From: Anaeromyces robustus
Taxonomy: Eukaryota > Neocallimastigomycota > Neocallimastigomycetes > Neocallimastigales > Neocallimastigaceae
Length of the DNA stretch: 64,000 nt
Assembly (NCBI GenBank): GCA_002104895.1
Contig: MCFG01000120.1
Span: 1-64,000 of the forward strand
Direction: 5' to 3'
A model generated the notes under the pieces. That model saw only the letters and a program-made list of their open reading frames with translations, ran no database searches and was not told where the DNA came from. The position numbers and the translations under genes are program-made. Below, piece by piece: positions 26,604-40,617 of the stretch. Position 1 is the stretch's first letter. The number at the start of each line of letters is the position of its first letter.

Positions 26604-28579
26604 TCACATAAATTTTAATCATACACTTTTATTCCTAAAATCTTTATATTAATTGGACAAAAAGATTTATCGTAAATTTATATAATACATATTATATAAG
26701 AATTATTTAACATTAAAACACTTAAGTAAATTAAAAATTAAAATTGAATATATATATGATTTAATTTTTAATATATTATCCTAATTTCTAAGAAAAATAT
26801 GTGAATGGTTCTATTTTTCTAAATGTAATGGAACAATCATATTGTCCTATTCGATCGATCATTGTTTGATTGAAGATAATTGAGATATATATATTTAATT
26901 TCTAATATTAATATATATATATCTTAATTAAAAAACTTATATTATATACATATATATATTTAAAATAAATATTATATATACAAACATTTTTTTGTTTGTA
27001 TATATAACATAATAAAATAAATATTTAAACCAACAAATATTTTTTTAAAAGAAAAAATAATATAAAATGATTTTTTCGTTTATTTAATAAATAAATATAT
27101 ATAACATAATAAAAACAGTATTTTTATATGTGTAAAGTAGTATATATTCTTTAAACAAAACCTTTTTTTTTTTATTAAAAAAAATATATATATTTAAATT
27201 TTATAAAAAAAATAATATATTTATAGAATATTCTAATATTCTATAAACAGTTTATATATTATTTTAATGTTTAACATTGTAAGCAAACATTTAATCAAAT
27301 ATTTTATTTTGTATCACATAATTTTAATTTTTTTACTTAAAATTAATTAAATAAAATAATGATTTTAAGGAACTAATATTAATTTTTAGCATATTTTATT
27401 CTAATTAATTAAATTAAAATGAAATAAAATATATATATATAATATAAAATAATTAAGGCTTAATAATAAGAAAATAAATTAAAAATCTATTTAATCTTTT
27501 GTATTTATATTAAATTTAGATTTATGTACTTATAATAAATATAATTATAAATATAATTTATTATTTTCTTTTCTTAGTATTTACTGACCGTATATACAAA
27601 AAAAATAACTATATTAAAAAAAAATTAATTCATGCTAATATTAAGTTTAAATTCTATAAAAGATTATAGAAAAACAAAAAATAAAGAATAAAAAATAAAA
27701 ATAAAAAGGTTATTAATATAGAACATATTAAATAGATATGCAAAACTATACTTATAAACCTTTTTTTCTTTATTATAATATTTAATTTAATAAAAATAAA
27801 TTGACCATTGAAAATATCACAAGTTATATTATTAAGAGATATATATTAAATAATTTTAATCTTTACGCATTTTAAAGACATTTTAATATTTTTTTTTGTT
27901 TTAGTTTTGTTTGTTAAAAAACTGATTTTCTTTTATTTATTTTTTTTATAAAAAAAATTCATTTAATAACTCTCATTTTTTGATTTTAAATTATTTTTAT
28001 TAAAAAAAAAAAAAAAAAGAAATAAATTAAGGATGTTTATTAATAACTTTAATAATATTTATTACAATTATAATAGTAAAAGTAAAAATAAGAATAAAAT
28101 ATATATATTAATTTCTAATAAAAATTTTTATTAAAATGTATATATATTTAAATAATTTAATAAAACTATTAAATATATTTTTTATTTTTATTTCTTTTCA
28201 TTATTATTATTACTATTATTTATTTATTTTTATTTCATATTATCATTTATTCATATTTTTAATTAACTACTATAATGAAATAATATAGTTATTAAAAACT
28301 GATTTATTACTTATTTAGTATTTTTATTATTAACTATTATTATTATTATTATTAATTTTTTGTTAATTGTTTTTTTTATCTTTTATTATAATTATAATTA
28401 TAATTATTATTATATTTTTTATTTTTATTTTTATGTTTTGAACTTTTCTTTTTAAGATATTTTTTTATTTTTTCTTTTAATTTATTTATTTATTTTTTTA
28501 TTACTTGCCTTTTATATATTATATATATATATTGAAAAGAATTTTTATTTTTATTTTTTTTTTTTTAAAAAAAAAAAAA

Positions 28580-31500
28580 TTAATGACCATCAGCATCACC
28601 TTCAGAAATAATACTAAGGAATACTTCTTCTAAAGAAGATTGTGAAATACCCCAATTAATTATACCATATTGCTCTTTATTTTGTTCAATAATTTTAAAT
28701 AATTGAGAAACATATCCTTGATCTGGAATGAATTCATAAATACTATTGGAAGCTAAATCACGAATAGCTTTATGATTTTCTGGAAGAGTATTTGTAATAA
28801 ATTGCTTTAATTCTTTATATTTTTGTGGATCATTATTATAGGTTAATCTAAAACCTGCACCATAAATTTCCTTAAGACGTAAAGATGTATTACAGCAACG
28901 AATTGTACCATGGGACATAATTGCAATACGATGACATAATACTTCAGCTTCTTCCATAGAGTGAGTGGTAAGAATAATAGTTTTTTCTTGACTAATTTCA
29001 TTTAAAATATCCCAAATTAAACGACGTACATCTGGATCAAGACCAGTAGTAGGTTCATCTAAAAAGACAATCTTTGGATCACCAACAAGAGCAATAGCAA
29101 TACTTAAACGACGTTTTTCACCACCACTTAAACCTTTAACTAAGTTTTTCCTAAATGCAGTTAAACCTACACTAGATAAACTATCATTAATTGCAGTTTC
29201 TTCTTGACTTTTAGTAATTCCCTTTAATCTAGCATAGAATAATAAATGTTCTTCAACAGTTAAATCATTCCATAAAATATCATGCTGAGGACATATACCA
29301 ATACGCTTATAAACTTGATTCATATCAGTTTCAATATTATAACCAGCTACTCTAGCATAACCTGCAGTTGGAGGATAAACACCAATTAATGAATGAATTA
29401 AAGTGGTTTTACCTGCACCATTTGGACCTAATAAACCAAAGACTTTACTATTTTCTACTGCAAAGGTTGCACTACGAACTGCAACATGAGGTGAATCACC
29501 TTTAATTCTTGGAGCATATTCTTTACGGAAATTCTTTATAACTAATGGACAATCACTATCATATTGTCCAGTAAGAACACGTTTTCTTTCGGCTTTAACA
29601 TCATCATCTTCTAAAATTTCAGCATCTTCTTGTTCCTTTGAATTATAAAATGGATTATTAGAATCTTCAAATTTAAAATCTTCATCAATACTATTTAAAT
29701 CGAAATCATCAATATTTCTTTTTCTTTTGAAACATTTAAAAATATTTAAATGCCATGGTTTATGATTACCATATTCTTGTGGAATTACAGTACTGAAATA
29801 ATATACAAGAATTAATAAAACGAAAAATTCAACAATTAACATCATAGTAACTGTGAAAATACGATCTCCTGGAACAAAATCTTTCAATTGATAATACATT
29901 CTTTCACCTTCTTCAGGAGTTGCAGATAACTTATTTATAATATAATAGAAAGCAATTAGTGGCCATAAGAAATACTTATTAGTAGTTTTCATTTCAGATT
30001 GTAAAGCAAAACAAAGAATAACACTAAACATCACAATTAAGAAGGTAGTTACCAATGCTGTACTATTTCTTTTGAAAAAGAAGGAAACTGCAAATGAAAA
30101 CATAACAAGTACATTAGCCCAAACAAAGAATAACAATAATAAAACTTCAGGAGAGGTTTGTATAAATAATTTCATTTTACATAAATATCCAGCAATATTA
30201 AAGCATAACAATGAAACCAAACATAAAATCAAATCAGTTATGTATGTAAATACATAATAAACTATTGGTTTCATACCATTCATTTTCATCATTACTACAT
30301 ATCTTTCTTCTTTATCCTTTACTAAACTCATAACAAAAACTGGAATTAAAAAACTGATACCCCATGGATATAAAAAAACACCAACAAGATCAGAAGCATC
30401 AATATTATAATTATATTTATTATTTTCTTTAAATACTGGATATGATCTGAAACCTTGAGTAATAGTTGATTTGTTATCTGTAATTTTACGTAACCAAGCA
30501 CTATTAAATTCAGTAATGAAATAAAGCAATCTTTTTCCTTTACCAGGATAAGACATATATGGGTTTACATTATTTCCTTTCAAGCCAAATATATAGGATA
30601 ATCTTGTATTTTCACCTACAGATAAAAGCATATCGTATTTATAATTATTTTCATTTTCTTCTATACTATTAATCAACATTGCACCATAAGGCATATAATC
30701 AACACTTTTCACAATAGCATCTTCAGTATTTTTAAAATTTGATAGAGTAACGTATTTCTTTTCATCATTAGTATAATCAGAAAAAGTAGTATTTTTTAAA
30801 ATTTTATTTACACTGTTAATAGTCATTATATAAAAAAAAATATCAAATAGTAATATAAAATATAGTAATATTAATATATTTTGAAATATATATATATTAT
30901 ATTATAATATTAGTTATTATTTATTAATAAATAAATAAATAAATGAATAAATAAATAAATAAAAATATTTTTTTTCTGTTTTGTTTAAAAAAAAAAAATG
31001 TTTTTTTATTAATTTTCTTACACTTTTATTCTGTTATTAAGTTCTACATCTAAATCTTCTTCATTATTAATGTCGACAAATTCAAAGAATGGTAATCTTT
31101 CAAAATTAACAGATGGTGTGTCATTACGAACTAAATCATACATATTTAAGAAGTAACGTGTATAAGAGTAATCTAAAATACCTTTATTAGATAGTTCATA
31201 TTTATCATCTTCTATATTTATTAAAGTAATGTTAGCGGATTCTCTTGGATGTTTACCAATTATTTCTTTTTCTGTAGTATTACTAACAGCAAAAATACCC
31301 CATGGACGCATCATATTACTAAGCATAAAGAAAATTTTACTTTGATTATAAATGGATTCTTTAGTATCGCCAGTTTCAGTAGGCGTGGTAGTAGTTGTAG
31401 TAGTTGTTTTAGTTTTTGTTTTTTTTGTAGAAGTTGACTTTTTTGTTGTTGTTGAACTTGCTCTTTTTTGAAGATCTTTTGTATTTCCTGAAACATGGAT

Positions 31501-33623
31501 AGTAGGTGTTGAACCGGATCCGGAATTTTTACGAGGTGTAGGAACAGTACTGGCTTTTCCTTTGCCATCAGAATTTGAGCCTGTATTTGAACTTGAACCT
31601 GAACCTGAACCTGAACCTGAACTTGAACCTGAACCTGAACCTGAACCTGAACCTGAACCTGAACTTGAACCTGAACTTGAACCTGAACTTGAACCTGAAC
31701 TTGAACCTGTACCAAAGAATTTTGACTTATATTCTGCTAAATCTTGTTCAGATATATCTCCTGATTTTACTAAATCATTTAAGTAACTGTCATTTATTTG
31801 ATTACTTTGAATTGCTTGTTTTAATTCATCAGGTAATTCTTTATTTTTAATAGATTGTATTACTAAATTTTTAATATCATCTTGGCCTGGATTAGCATTT
31901 CCACCACCAATACCTTGACCTAATACTGACATATCAATTTGTCCTGTTTTCTTATAATTTTCTAATATTAAATTAATTTGGTCATCTGTTAAACCACTTT
32001 TTTTTAATTCACTTTTAATCATTTCTGTTGGGTCCGCACCGGCCATACCACCCATACCAGCCATACCAGCCATACCACCCATTAATTCTTCAAGTGGCAA
32101 TTGACCAGTTTCTTTATATTTTTTCATGATTTCATCTAATTGATCATCTGGAATACCATAAGATTTTAACATATTTCTAATCATTTCATCTTGCATTCCC
32201 GACATGTCTCCACTTTTAAATTGTTCTTGAAGTTTTAAAGTTTCTTTCATTGATTCCATATCACCTAAACCAGTAGTATCAGCAAGTTTATTAAAAAAGT
32301 AAGCATAATTACCAGAAGCATTGACTGGTGGAATAAATAATGTATCACGATGAATTCTATCAGTACTATTTTCTGGTATAATATCATATGGAGCAGATGC
32401 AAAATAATCATTAGTACCAAACCAAACAGAACATGGATTAGAACCTTGGTCATAGTGAGCTAAAATTATATTTGGATTATCTTTTTTATAAGATTCTGGA
32501 TCTAATGGTAATACGAAAGTTCCATTAAATTCATTTGAACAGTACTCATAAATATTTTTTTGAAAAACATCTTGCGACAAACTTTCTATGAATAATGCTA
32601 AACCAAAAGTGACAAGGATAAACACAGTTGGACAGGCACTAAAGTTATTTTTAAAGAAAATAAAAATTAACAATGTCAGTTAAATATATTTTATTAATAT
32701 ATGAATTATAAGTAAATATAAAAAAAATATAATAAATATAACTCTGAAATATATTATTAACAATATATTAAAATACTTATTAACAAACAAAAAATTCGTT
32801 CAATTTTTATTTATTATTAAAAAATAAAAGAAAAAAAAAAGAAAAAAAAATCATGCATAAAGTCATGAAATAATTATAATATAACTATATTTTGTTCTAA
32901 TATTAACACTACTTACATTACACAACCTAATAAATTTATAATATATAAAAGTAGAAAAATATCGTTTTATTTTTTTTATAATAATATAAATATATATTTA
33001 TATTAATATATTTTTATATATTAATATTTATTTACTATAATATATATATTACCAAGATTTGTTCCAATTTGTCTTTTTTGATAAGATAAGGTTTTTCTAA
33101 ACTAGAAAATTTATATATTTTTAAATAATATGAATATTAAATATTAGCAAATTAAAATTGTTATATTTTTCAATAATAATAACAAAATAATAATAATATT
33201 TATAATAATAATACATACCATTGCTCTAAATTGATAACTCTTTCTATGCTCTTACATTTACAATTATTAAAAAAAAAAACATTAATTATAAAATGATAAA
33301 TAATATTTGAAAATAGATGATTAATATATTGATTCAGATATATTACATTTTTCAAATATAATAAAATAAAATAGGAAAAAAAGCAACTATATATTATATA
33401 AAAGAATAATATACTTAATATATCATATATAAATACCTGGTGGTGGTAATGAATTATTTGTAAGAATCTTTGTAACTTTTATAGATTCTCCTTCAGTTCT
33501 TGTGGTTCCATAACTAATATCGAGAAGTTCTCTTGTATCATTTTCATTGCAATAGCGTTTACCACTTACAGAACCTTCATATGAAACACCAAATGCATCT
33601 TGACGTTTTCTATATTCTTCCAT
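28580..33623 (-). CDS. ABCA-type half-size ABC transporter, 6 exons, 1375 aa
   Basis: Exons rebuilt from splice sites and phase: 33623-33437, 33250-33219, 33101-33053, 32926-32917, 32638-31022, 30812-28580 (4128 nt, phase-consistent throughout). The N-terminal cytosolic part ends in a [11 protein letters not shown] motif before the first membrane segment (about 90-113), as usual in ABCA proteins. Residues about 226-521 are an unusual insert in the large extracellular loop: two helical modules ending YKETGQ/YKKTGQ, Gly/Met and Gly/Ser linkers and poly-Thr. Six more membrane segments lie at about 773-975. The nucleotide-binding domain has Walker A GPNGAGKT (1094-1101), signature LSGGE (1193-1197), Walker B IVFLDEP (1213-1219) and THSMEEA. 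ABCA proteins move lipids or export substrates; the substrate here is unknown. It is divergent from the next ABCA gene. Confidence 0.88.
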
Positions 33624-35695
33624 TTTTATTTCATCTTTTTATAAAGAAATATAAAAAAAATTATAGACATAATTATAAATTATTAAATATTTCTTTTTTT
33701 TTTTTTTTTTTTTTTTACAATAAAGAAAATAAAAATATTATTTTTATGCTAAAAATTATTAATTTTTTGTCTTACAATTTATTTTACAAATAAATCTATA
33801 ATATAATGAAAGAAAAAATTATACTTCTATTATATATTAATATTATATTTCTTTATATATATATATAATTATATATTTTTTTAATATTTTAATTATTTTT
33901 TTTATATTGTTTATATATTAATTATTAATCATTCATTAATATTAATTTAATAATTATAAGTTATCATAATAATATAACTTATGGTAATGTTATTATCTTA
34001 AATTATTTTATTATTTATTTATATTTAATTATTTTTTTTTTTTTTATTATTTATTTATTTATATTTAATTTTTTTTTTTTTTTTTTTTTTTGAAAAAAAA
34101 GTAATAACTAAAGCTTTTTTAATTCTTTTATATCAATTTTTTTAATAAAAGTAAATTATTTGAATAGTTTATAAAAATTTTTTTATATTAAATAAAGTTT
34201 AATATTGTAATTGATTTACAATTGAAAATTAATAATATTTATAATGTTTCAATAATACATTAAATATATTATTGAGACATTACAAATAAATAATTATTAA
34301 AAATTTTACTTAAAAAATCGAACATTCTTTTATTTAAATTATTAATTGCATATACAAACATCTTTCAAATATAAAAATAAATAGATTAAAAAAAAAAAAG
34401 ATATGAACGATATTCATAAATAGCATTTAAGAAAAACAAAATTTCAGTATTTATTCTTTTAAAATTATGAATTTATATTAAATATATATTAATATTTAAT
34501 AAATTATAAATAATTACTTAAATATAACGACTCTTATATGCATTTCTTTTAGAATTAAGTAGAAAAAATATCTTTAAAATTATATGAAATCATTTTTATT
34601 ATTTATATATATAATTATTATTAAACGTAGTACATAATATATTTTTATTATAAAAAATTTATTCTAGAATGAAAAAAAAAGTATCATTAATTTAAATAAA
34701 AATCTATATAAAATTTTGAAGATAAATTAATATTGTTAAGAACAATTTTCATGGCGTTTAATAGTTGAAATAAATTAAATAATGTATATATTTAGAGTTA
34801 CACCTAAATATTAAGTTATTAAAATTAATTAATTTAAATTGATTAATTAACTAATTAATAACTATAAACATTATATAAAGCAAATAAAATTAAATAACCA
34901 AGAAGTATAAAATACTTGGAATAAAAAATTAAAAATAAAGTTTTTGAATACTGGTACAAAAAATTAACATTTAATTATAATTTAAATATATATATTTATT
35001 AATAAGTTAATATACTGTTATATATTATACATGTATATTACATATATATTATATATATAGAATAAAATAATTAGTTTTTTTTAAAAACTATCATTTCTAT
35101 AACTTCAAAATAATTATCAAAACATATATAAATTTTATTAAATCACTAAATTATTCTTTTTTTTTAAAAAAAAAAAAAAAAAACATTTTCAAAAAAAAAA
35201 AAAATAATAATAATAAAAATAAAAATAGAGAAAAAAAAAAAAAAAAAGAAAAAAAATTAAAAAGTATAATTTATTATATAATTATTTAAGATATTTATAA
35301 ATATATCGTATTAAAGCGAAATATTTAAATATAATTATTAAAAAAAACAATATTATAATATTTATTTTTTTAATAATTATAATATTATTCTTATTAATAT
35401 TTCTTATTTTAATTATAATATTAAAGAAAATATTTATATATAAGAATAACTAAAATAAACTTAAAAAAAAAAAAAAAGAAAAATCAAATAATAATAAATT
35501 AAATTAAATTAAAATTAAATTGAATTATTAAATTAATAAAAATATAATAATAAATATTAAATCTATTCTAATTTAAAATAATAAAATTAAACTAGTATTA
35601 AGTTTATTATAAAAAAATAGAATAATTTTAAATTATACAATAAAAATAAAACAATAATATAGAACTTTTAATAATCAAAAAAAAAGAAAAAAAAA
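33624..35695. promoter_or_regulatory. Shared intergenic region between divergent ABCA genes
   Basis: About 2.07 kb of AT-rich DNA between two ABCA start codons facing away from each other. It must hold both promoters. I see no discrete element beyond A/T runs, and an A-rich leader before each ATG. Confidence 0.6.
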
Positions 35696-35948
35696 ATGAA
35701 GAGAAGAAATAATAAAGAAAAAAACATTGATAATGATAATGAAACTGAAGTTGATTCTTACTTTGATGAAGATTCATTCGAAATTAAATTATGGAGTAAA
35801 GATTTATTAAGTAGTACCTCAGGATTATGGTGGATTCAATTAAAAACTTTACTAAAAAAAAATTATATTTTACAGGTTTAATAATGAATAAAATTATAAA
35901 TTATAAATTACAAATATAAAAAAATTTTTTTTTAATAATGAAATATCT

Positions 35949-35991
<43 letters not shown>

Positions 35992-38900
35992 GACTAGATT
36001 TTGGAAAACCGCTTGTTTCCTTACATTTTTATCTCCATTAATTGCTATGCTTTTATTACAATTTATTTCTTTTCTTTTTGTGTCAGCTTCAACTCCAATT
36101 TTACATCAACCAAAATATAACCTTAGCGGTATTGACAATTGTTATGTAAGTTTTTAAATTATAATATATTAATATAACATAGTAATATTAGTTATTTATT
36201 ATATAATATTTTTGTTCTATTTATTTTGTTTTATAGGGACCAGTAAATAATCCAGAAAGTTGTATTACATTTATGTATACTAATTGTATTGATGATGATG
36301 TCTGTAATAGAGACCCTGCTATTGATGAAATTATGACAAATTTTGTTGTAGCAAATAATAAAAGAATGAATTTTACCTGGGAAACTGATTCTAAGAAATG
36401 GGAAAATTGGGAAAGTAACTATTATTAATAATAATAAAAGTAATAATTGTAATAATATGTACACATTATTAATAATAATATTATATTTTTTAATTATTAA
36501 AGATGATAAATTAAATATTGAAGTTAAGGAAAAACATAGTATAATTCACGTACCCAATGGTAAATTTATTTATGACTATGTGGCCCAACACCAAAATACT
36601 ACTAATTATGGTTTAATTTTTGATATTAAAAATTCCAATGGAACAACTAATTACAGATATCAAGTATTATATAATTCTACAGCACATTTCAACAGTACTG
36701 ACTCTTTAAATACAAAAATTGCTAGTCTTGCTCGTGGTCTTGATGAAGCTATTGGTAAGCATTAACTCTTTTTTTAAATTATACATATATAAATAAAAAT
36801 AATTTATAAACAAATATTTTAATTAAAATAAAACTATTTCTTATGTATACTAATTATTAAAAACTTCTTTTATTTAAATAATTCATATAATTATAATATT
36901 TATTATTTATACTAAATAAACACATATAAAGTCAAATATGCTAATGGTAATCCAAATTCCAATACAGAATTTAAAATTGACCTTAAAGATTTTCCAGAAC
37001 TAGGTTTTGAAGGATATGGAAAATATGCTATGTCATATTATTCACCAACCATTTTTTTCTGTATTTCTATGGTTATTTTTATTAATATACTAAGTACAAT
37101 TGTATCTGAAAAAGAAACAAAAGTTCGTTATAGTATGGAAATGATGGGTTTAAAGAAAAGTGTTTATTGGGCAAGTTGGGCTATAGTATATATAATTTAC
37201 TATATACTTAATACCTTTTTTATGATTATTCTTGGAAAATTATTTGGTTATTCATTTTTTGTTAAAACAGAATTTATGGTATATATAATATATATAATAA
37301 TTAATTAATTTGTAAAAAGGAGATTAGTATTATTAAATAAAATAATTAATATATTTAATTAATACATTTTATATTGTTTATCAATATTTATTTATTTACC
37401 AAATAGGTCACTTTTGTAGTATTCTTCTTTTATGGTATAGCTATGGGATCAGCGGCTATGTTCATTACAACATTTGTACATCGTACTAAAACTGCAGTTT
37501 TAATTGGTATTTCAATTTTAATTATTGGTTTTGTTATTAACTATGCTTTTGGCGGAGAGACTAGTTGTTACATGCTGTGGTCTGATGATGTAAACCCTCT
37601 TTACAGAAAGAGTAAGTACTTTTACTTGTTTATATATATGTATTTACTTACTTATTTATTAATTTATTTACTTCTTTTTTTTTTAATATTATAATTAATA
37701 ACTAAATATAATTAAATATTCATTAATTATTTTATATTTTCATATAGTATTTTCATACTTTATTCCATTCTTTAATTTTACGAAAGTTTTTTTGGATATT
37801 AATAATAGAGCTGGTAATAATTATAATATGGCGACTGCTATGATTATCGATGGTAAAGAATATAAATGGGAAGATTTATCCAATAAACCAGAAACTACAA
37901 TGTCCAATATTGATAGCTATGATGTTGATAATTTAGAACCTACTGTCAATGGTCTTTATTATTTATTACTTAATACAGCCATTTACTTTATTTTAACTTT
38001 ATATTGTGATAATATTTTCCGTAATGTATATGGTAACAGAAAACCATTATACTACTTTTTACTTCCATCTTACTGGAAAAATAATAATTCATATATTAGT
38101 GATAGAGATTGGCTTAGTAATACTCAAAGAAAATATAAAAGTAAAGTTCGTCTTAATATATTAGATGATGATGTTAAAGAACATTATAAATACACTTGTA
38201 ATCCTAAATTAAATAAAGATCCAGTTAAAATTGTTAATTTAAGAAAGATTTATGGTAGAGGTAAAAATAGAAAAGTTGCTGTAAAGAGTTTATGTTTATC
38301 TGTAAAAAAGAACATAGTTTTAGCATTATTGGGTCAAAATGGTGCTGGTAAATCAACAACTATGAATATTATGTCAGGTTTATCTCCACCATCTTCTGGT
38401 GATATTTTGATTTACAATAAAAGTGTTAGAAAGAATCCAGAAGCTGTTCAAGCTGAACTTGGTATCTGTCCTCAAGAAGATATTCTATTTAAAGATTTAA
38501 CTGCCATGGAACATTTAAAACTTTATTCTGGTTTGAAAGGAGCTGAAGATTCTAGTGAATTAGATGAAGTTTTAAATAATAGATTAAAAGCTGTTCAATT
38601 ATACACTGTTAGAAATGCTAGATCAAAGACTTATTCTGGTGGTATGAAAAGACGTTTATCTATGATTATTTCTACTATTGGTGACCCAAAGGTTATTTTA
38701 TTAGATGAACCTACAACTGGAATGGATCCAGTAAATCGCCGTTATGTTTGGAGATTTATTGAAGAATTTAAAAAGAATAGAAGTATTCTTTTAACTACTC
38801 ACTCTATGGAAGAAGCTGATGCTCTTGGTGATAATATTATTATTATGAGTAATGGTATTATGAAAGCCATTGGTAATAGCAATTATTTAAAGAACAAGTT

Positions 38901-39189
38901 TGGTAATGGTTATCATATTAGTGCTATAGTTGATCCAGTTAATGTTGAAGCCTTTAAAGCCATTGCTTCACAAATGGTTCCTGGTATACATTTAGCTGAT
39001 GATAGTGCTGGTGCTTTAATGTATGAATTAGATTATGACCAAACTAATTATATTCCAAGATTTGTTAAATATTTAGATGAAAATCCAGATAATTATGTTA
39101 ATTCTTGGGGTATGAGTCAAACTACTCTTGAAGAAGTCTTCTTAAATGTTATTCACGATGAATCTAATCGTAAATTCAAGGAAGAATAA
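35696..39189 (+). CDS. ABCA-type half-size ABC transporter, 7 exons, 918 aa
   Basis: Exons: 35696-35875, 35993-36145, 36237-36414, 36503-36754, 36932-37278, 37407-37611, 37748-39189 (2757 nt, phase-consistent). The N-terminus is acidic/basic cytosolic and leads to WWIQLKTLLKKNYILQ, then membrane segment 1 (CFLTFLSPLIAMLLLQFISF) and an extracellular loop with several Cys (NCYGPVNNPESC, NCIDDDVC). A bundle of membrane segments in exons 5-7 follows, including the EKETKVRYSMEMMGLKKSVYW motif region typical of ABCA. The nucleotide-binding domain has GQNGAGKS (634-641), YSGGMKRR (734-741, Tyr in place of the usual Leu), VILLDEP (754-760) and THSMEEA. Introns are 88-177 nt. It lacks the long repetitive insert of its neighbour. 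Substrate unknown. Confidence 0.9.
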
Positions 39190-39975
39190 AAATAAAAATA
39201 AATTTTAAGTAATTTTTTTTTATTATTATTATATTTTACCTAAATAATAATTACAAATAATAATAAATATAAATGAAAAATATAAATCAATAAATAATTA
39301 ATTGATTGATTGATTAATTAGTTAATTAATTCATAATAAAATAATAATAACAGAATAAAAATAATAATAAAAATAAAACAAAATATGAAATTAAAAAGAA
39401 AAAAACTTATTATTAAATAAATATTTTTATTTTATTTTTTTTTATTAAAAAAAATAAAATAATAAAAAACAAAAAGTAAAATAATTACAATAAAATATGT
39501 TATTTTTTTTTATCTTATGATTTTTTTTTATACATATGAAGAAAAATGTATAAAATAAAAATTATTAATAAAAAAAAAGTATTATATAAATTAAGTAAAA
39601 ATAAATAAAGAATAAATAAAGAATTAAAATTAAAAATAAAAAGAATAAATAATAAATTGTATAATTCATAATTTATTATAATATATATTATTTTATTAAA
39701 TAGAAGATATATATATATATTTTTCTTTATTTCTTCTCCATTAACTGCATGAATATTTCTTTTTTTTTTTTTTTTGCTACTCTAGAATATCAAACATTAT
39801 ATCTAATTATAATTATTTAATCTTTATTTCAAAAAATTACTTTCATTTAATTTCTAATTTGAATATATATATATTATATGAGCAAAGTTTTTATACTAGT
39901 AGTTTTAATAAAAATAAAATGAAAATAAAAATAAAATTTAAATTTTTGATTTTTAAGATAATATTGGGATAGAAA
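39190..39975. other. Intergenic AT-rich DNA
   Basis: 3' flank of the ABCA gene; A/T runs only. Nothing recognisable. Confidence 0.75.
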
Positions 39976-40580
39976 CATGAATAGTGATAAATCGATTAAA
40001 GCTAAAGCTTATAAAATAAACAATTTTGAAAATTCAAGAAATTACTTAAAGTTTAATCTAGAATTTCCAGAATATAGCAAAGGTTTCAAGTGGATACTTA
40101 GGGCAAGATGTGGATAAAAAAATTGATGCTATAGTTGCTAAAGCTGCAAAAATGATTAATAATTCTTGTTTTCCTAATTGTTGTTCATGCTGTTTCCATT
40201 GTGACAGTTTTTCAAAGAATTGACCATTGGTTTATTAAATGCTTCCTACTTAAAAATCTTCGTATTAATCATTTCTCTGACTAGATAGATACTTTTTTTA
40301 TTTTTTAGATAGTTTTTTTAATAGTTTGTTTGTGATCAATTTTACTTCAATTCTATATGTTGAATTAAGAGCTAGTATGGATTTATATAGTTTTTATGTA
40401 TTTCTATACTACTTTTTCCCCTCCAGTACTATTCATTATTATCTATAATGTTTAACCGGTTTTTTATTTTTTTAGTATTATTTTATTATGTGTTTTTTTT
40501 ATGATTCATGTATATTAATATTTAAACTCATGATGTAAAAATTTTATGTTATAAAAAAAAAAAAAAAGAAAAAAAAAGAT
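39976..40580 (+). mobile_element. Truncated 3' end of a non-LTR retrotransposon (copy 1)
   Basis: Translation from 39977 gives DKSIKAKAY...NSRNYLKFNLEFPEYS and then KGFKWILRARCG, which aligns with the LINE ORF at 47.5-49.7 kb (LSRDYLHLELEYPN..., YGFNWLLKIRSG). A stop and frame changes follow, then CFHCDSFSKN matching the zinc-ribbon region of the LINE. It ends in a 3' UTR with CCCCTCCAGTACTATTCATT and an A-rich tail at about 40553-40580. It is 5'-truncated and inactive. Confidence 0.8.
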
Positions 40581-40617
40581 AATAATATTTGTTAAAAGGT
40601 ACCGAATTTACATTTTT

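Noticed and set aside
31562-31850. Plus-strand frames rich in EPEPEP and LNLNLN
   Set aside because: They are antisense shadows of the Gly/Ser repeat in the minus-strand ABCA exon.
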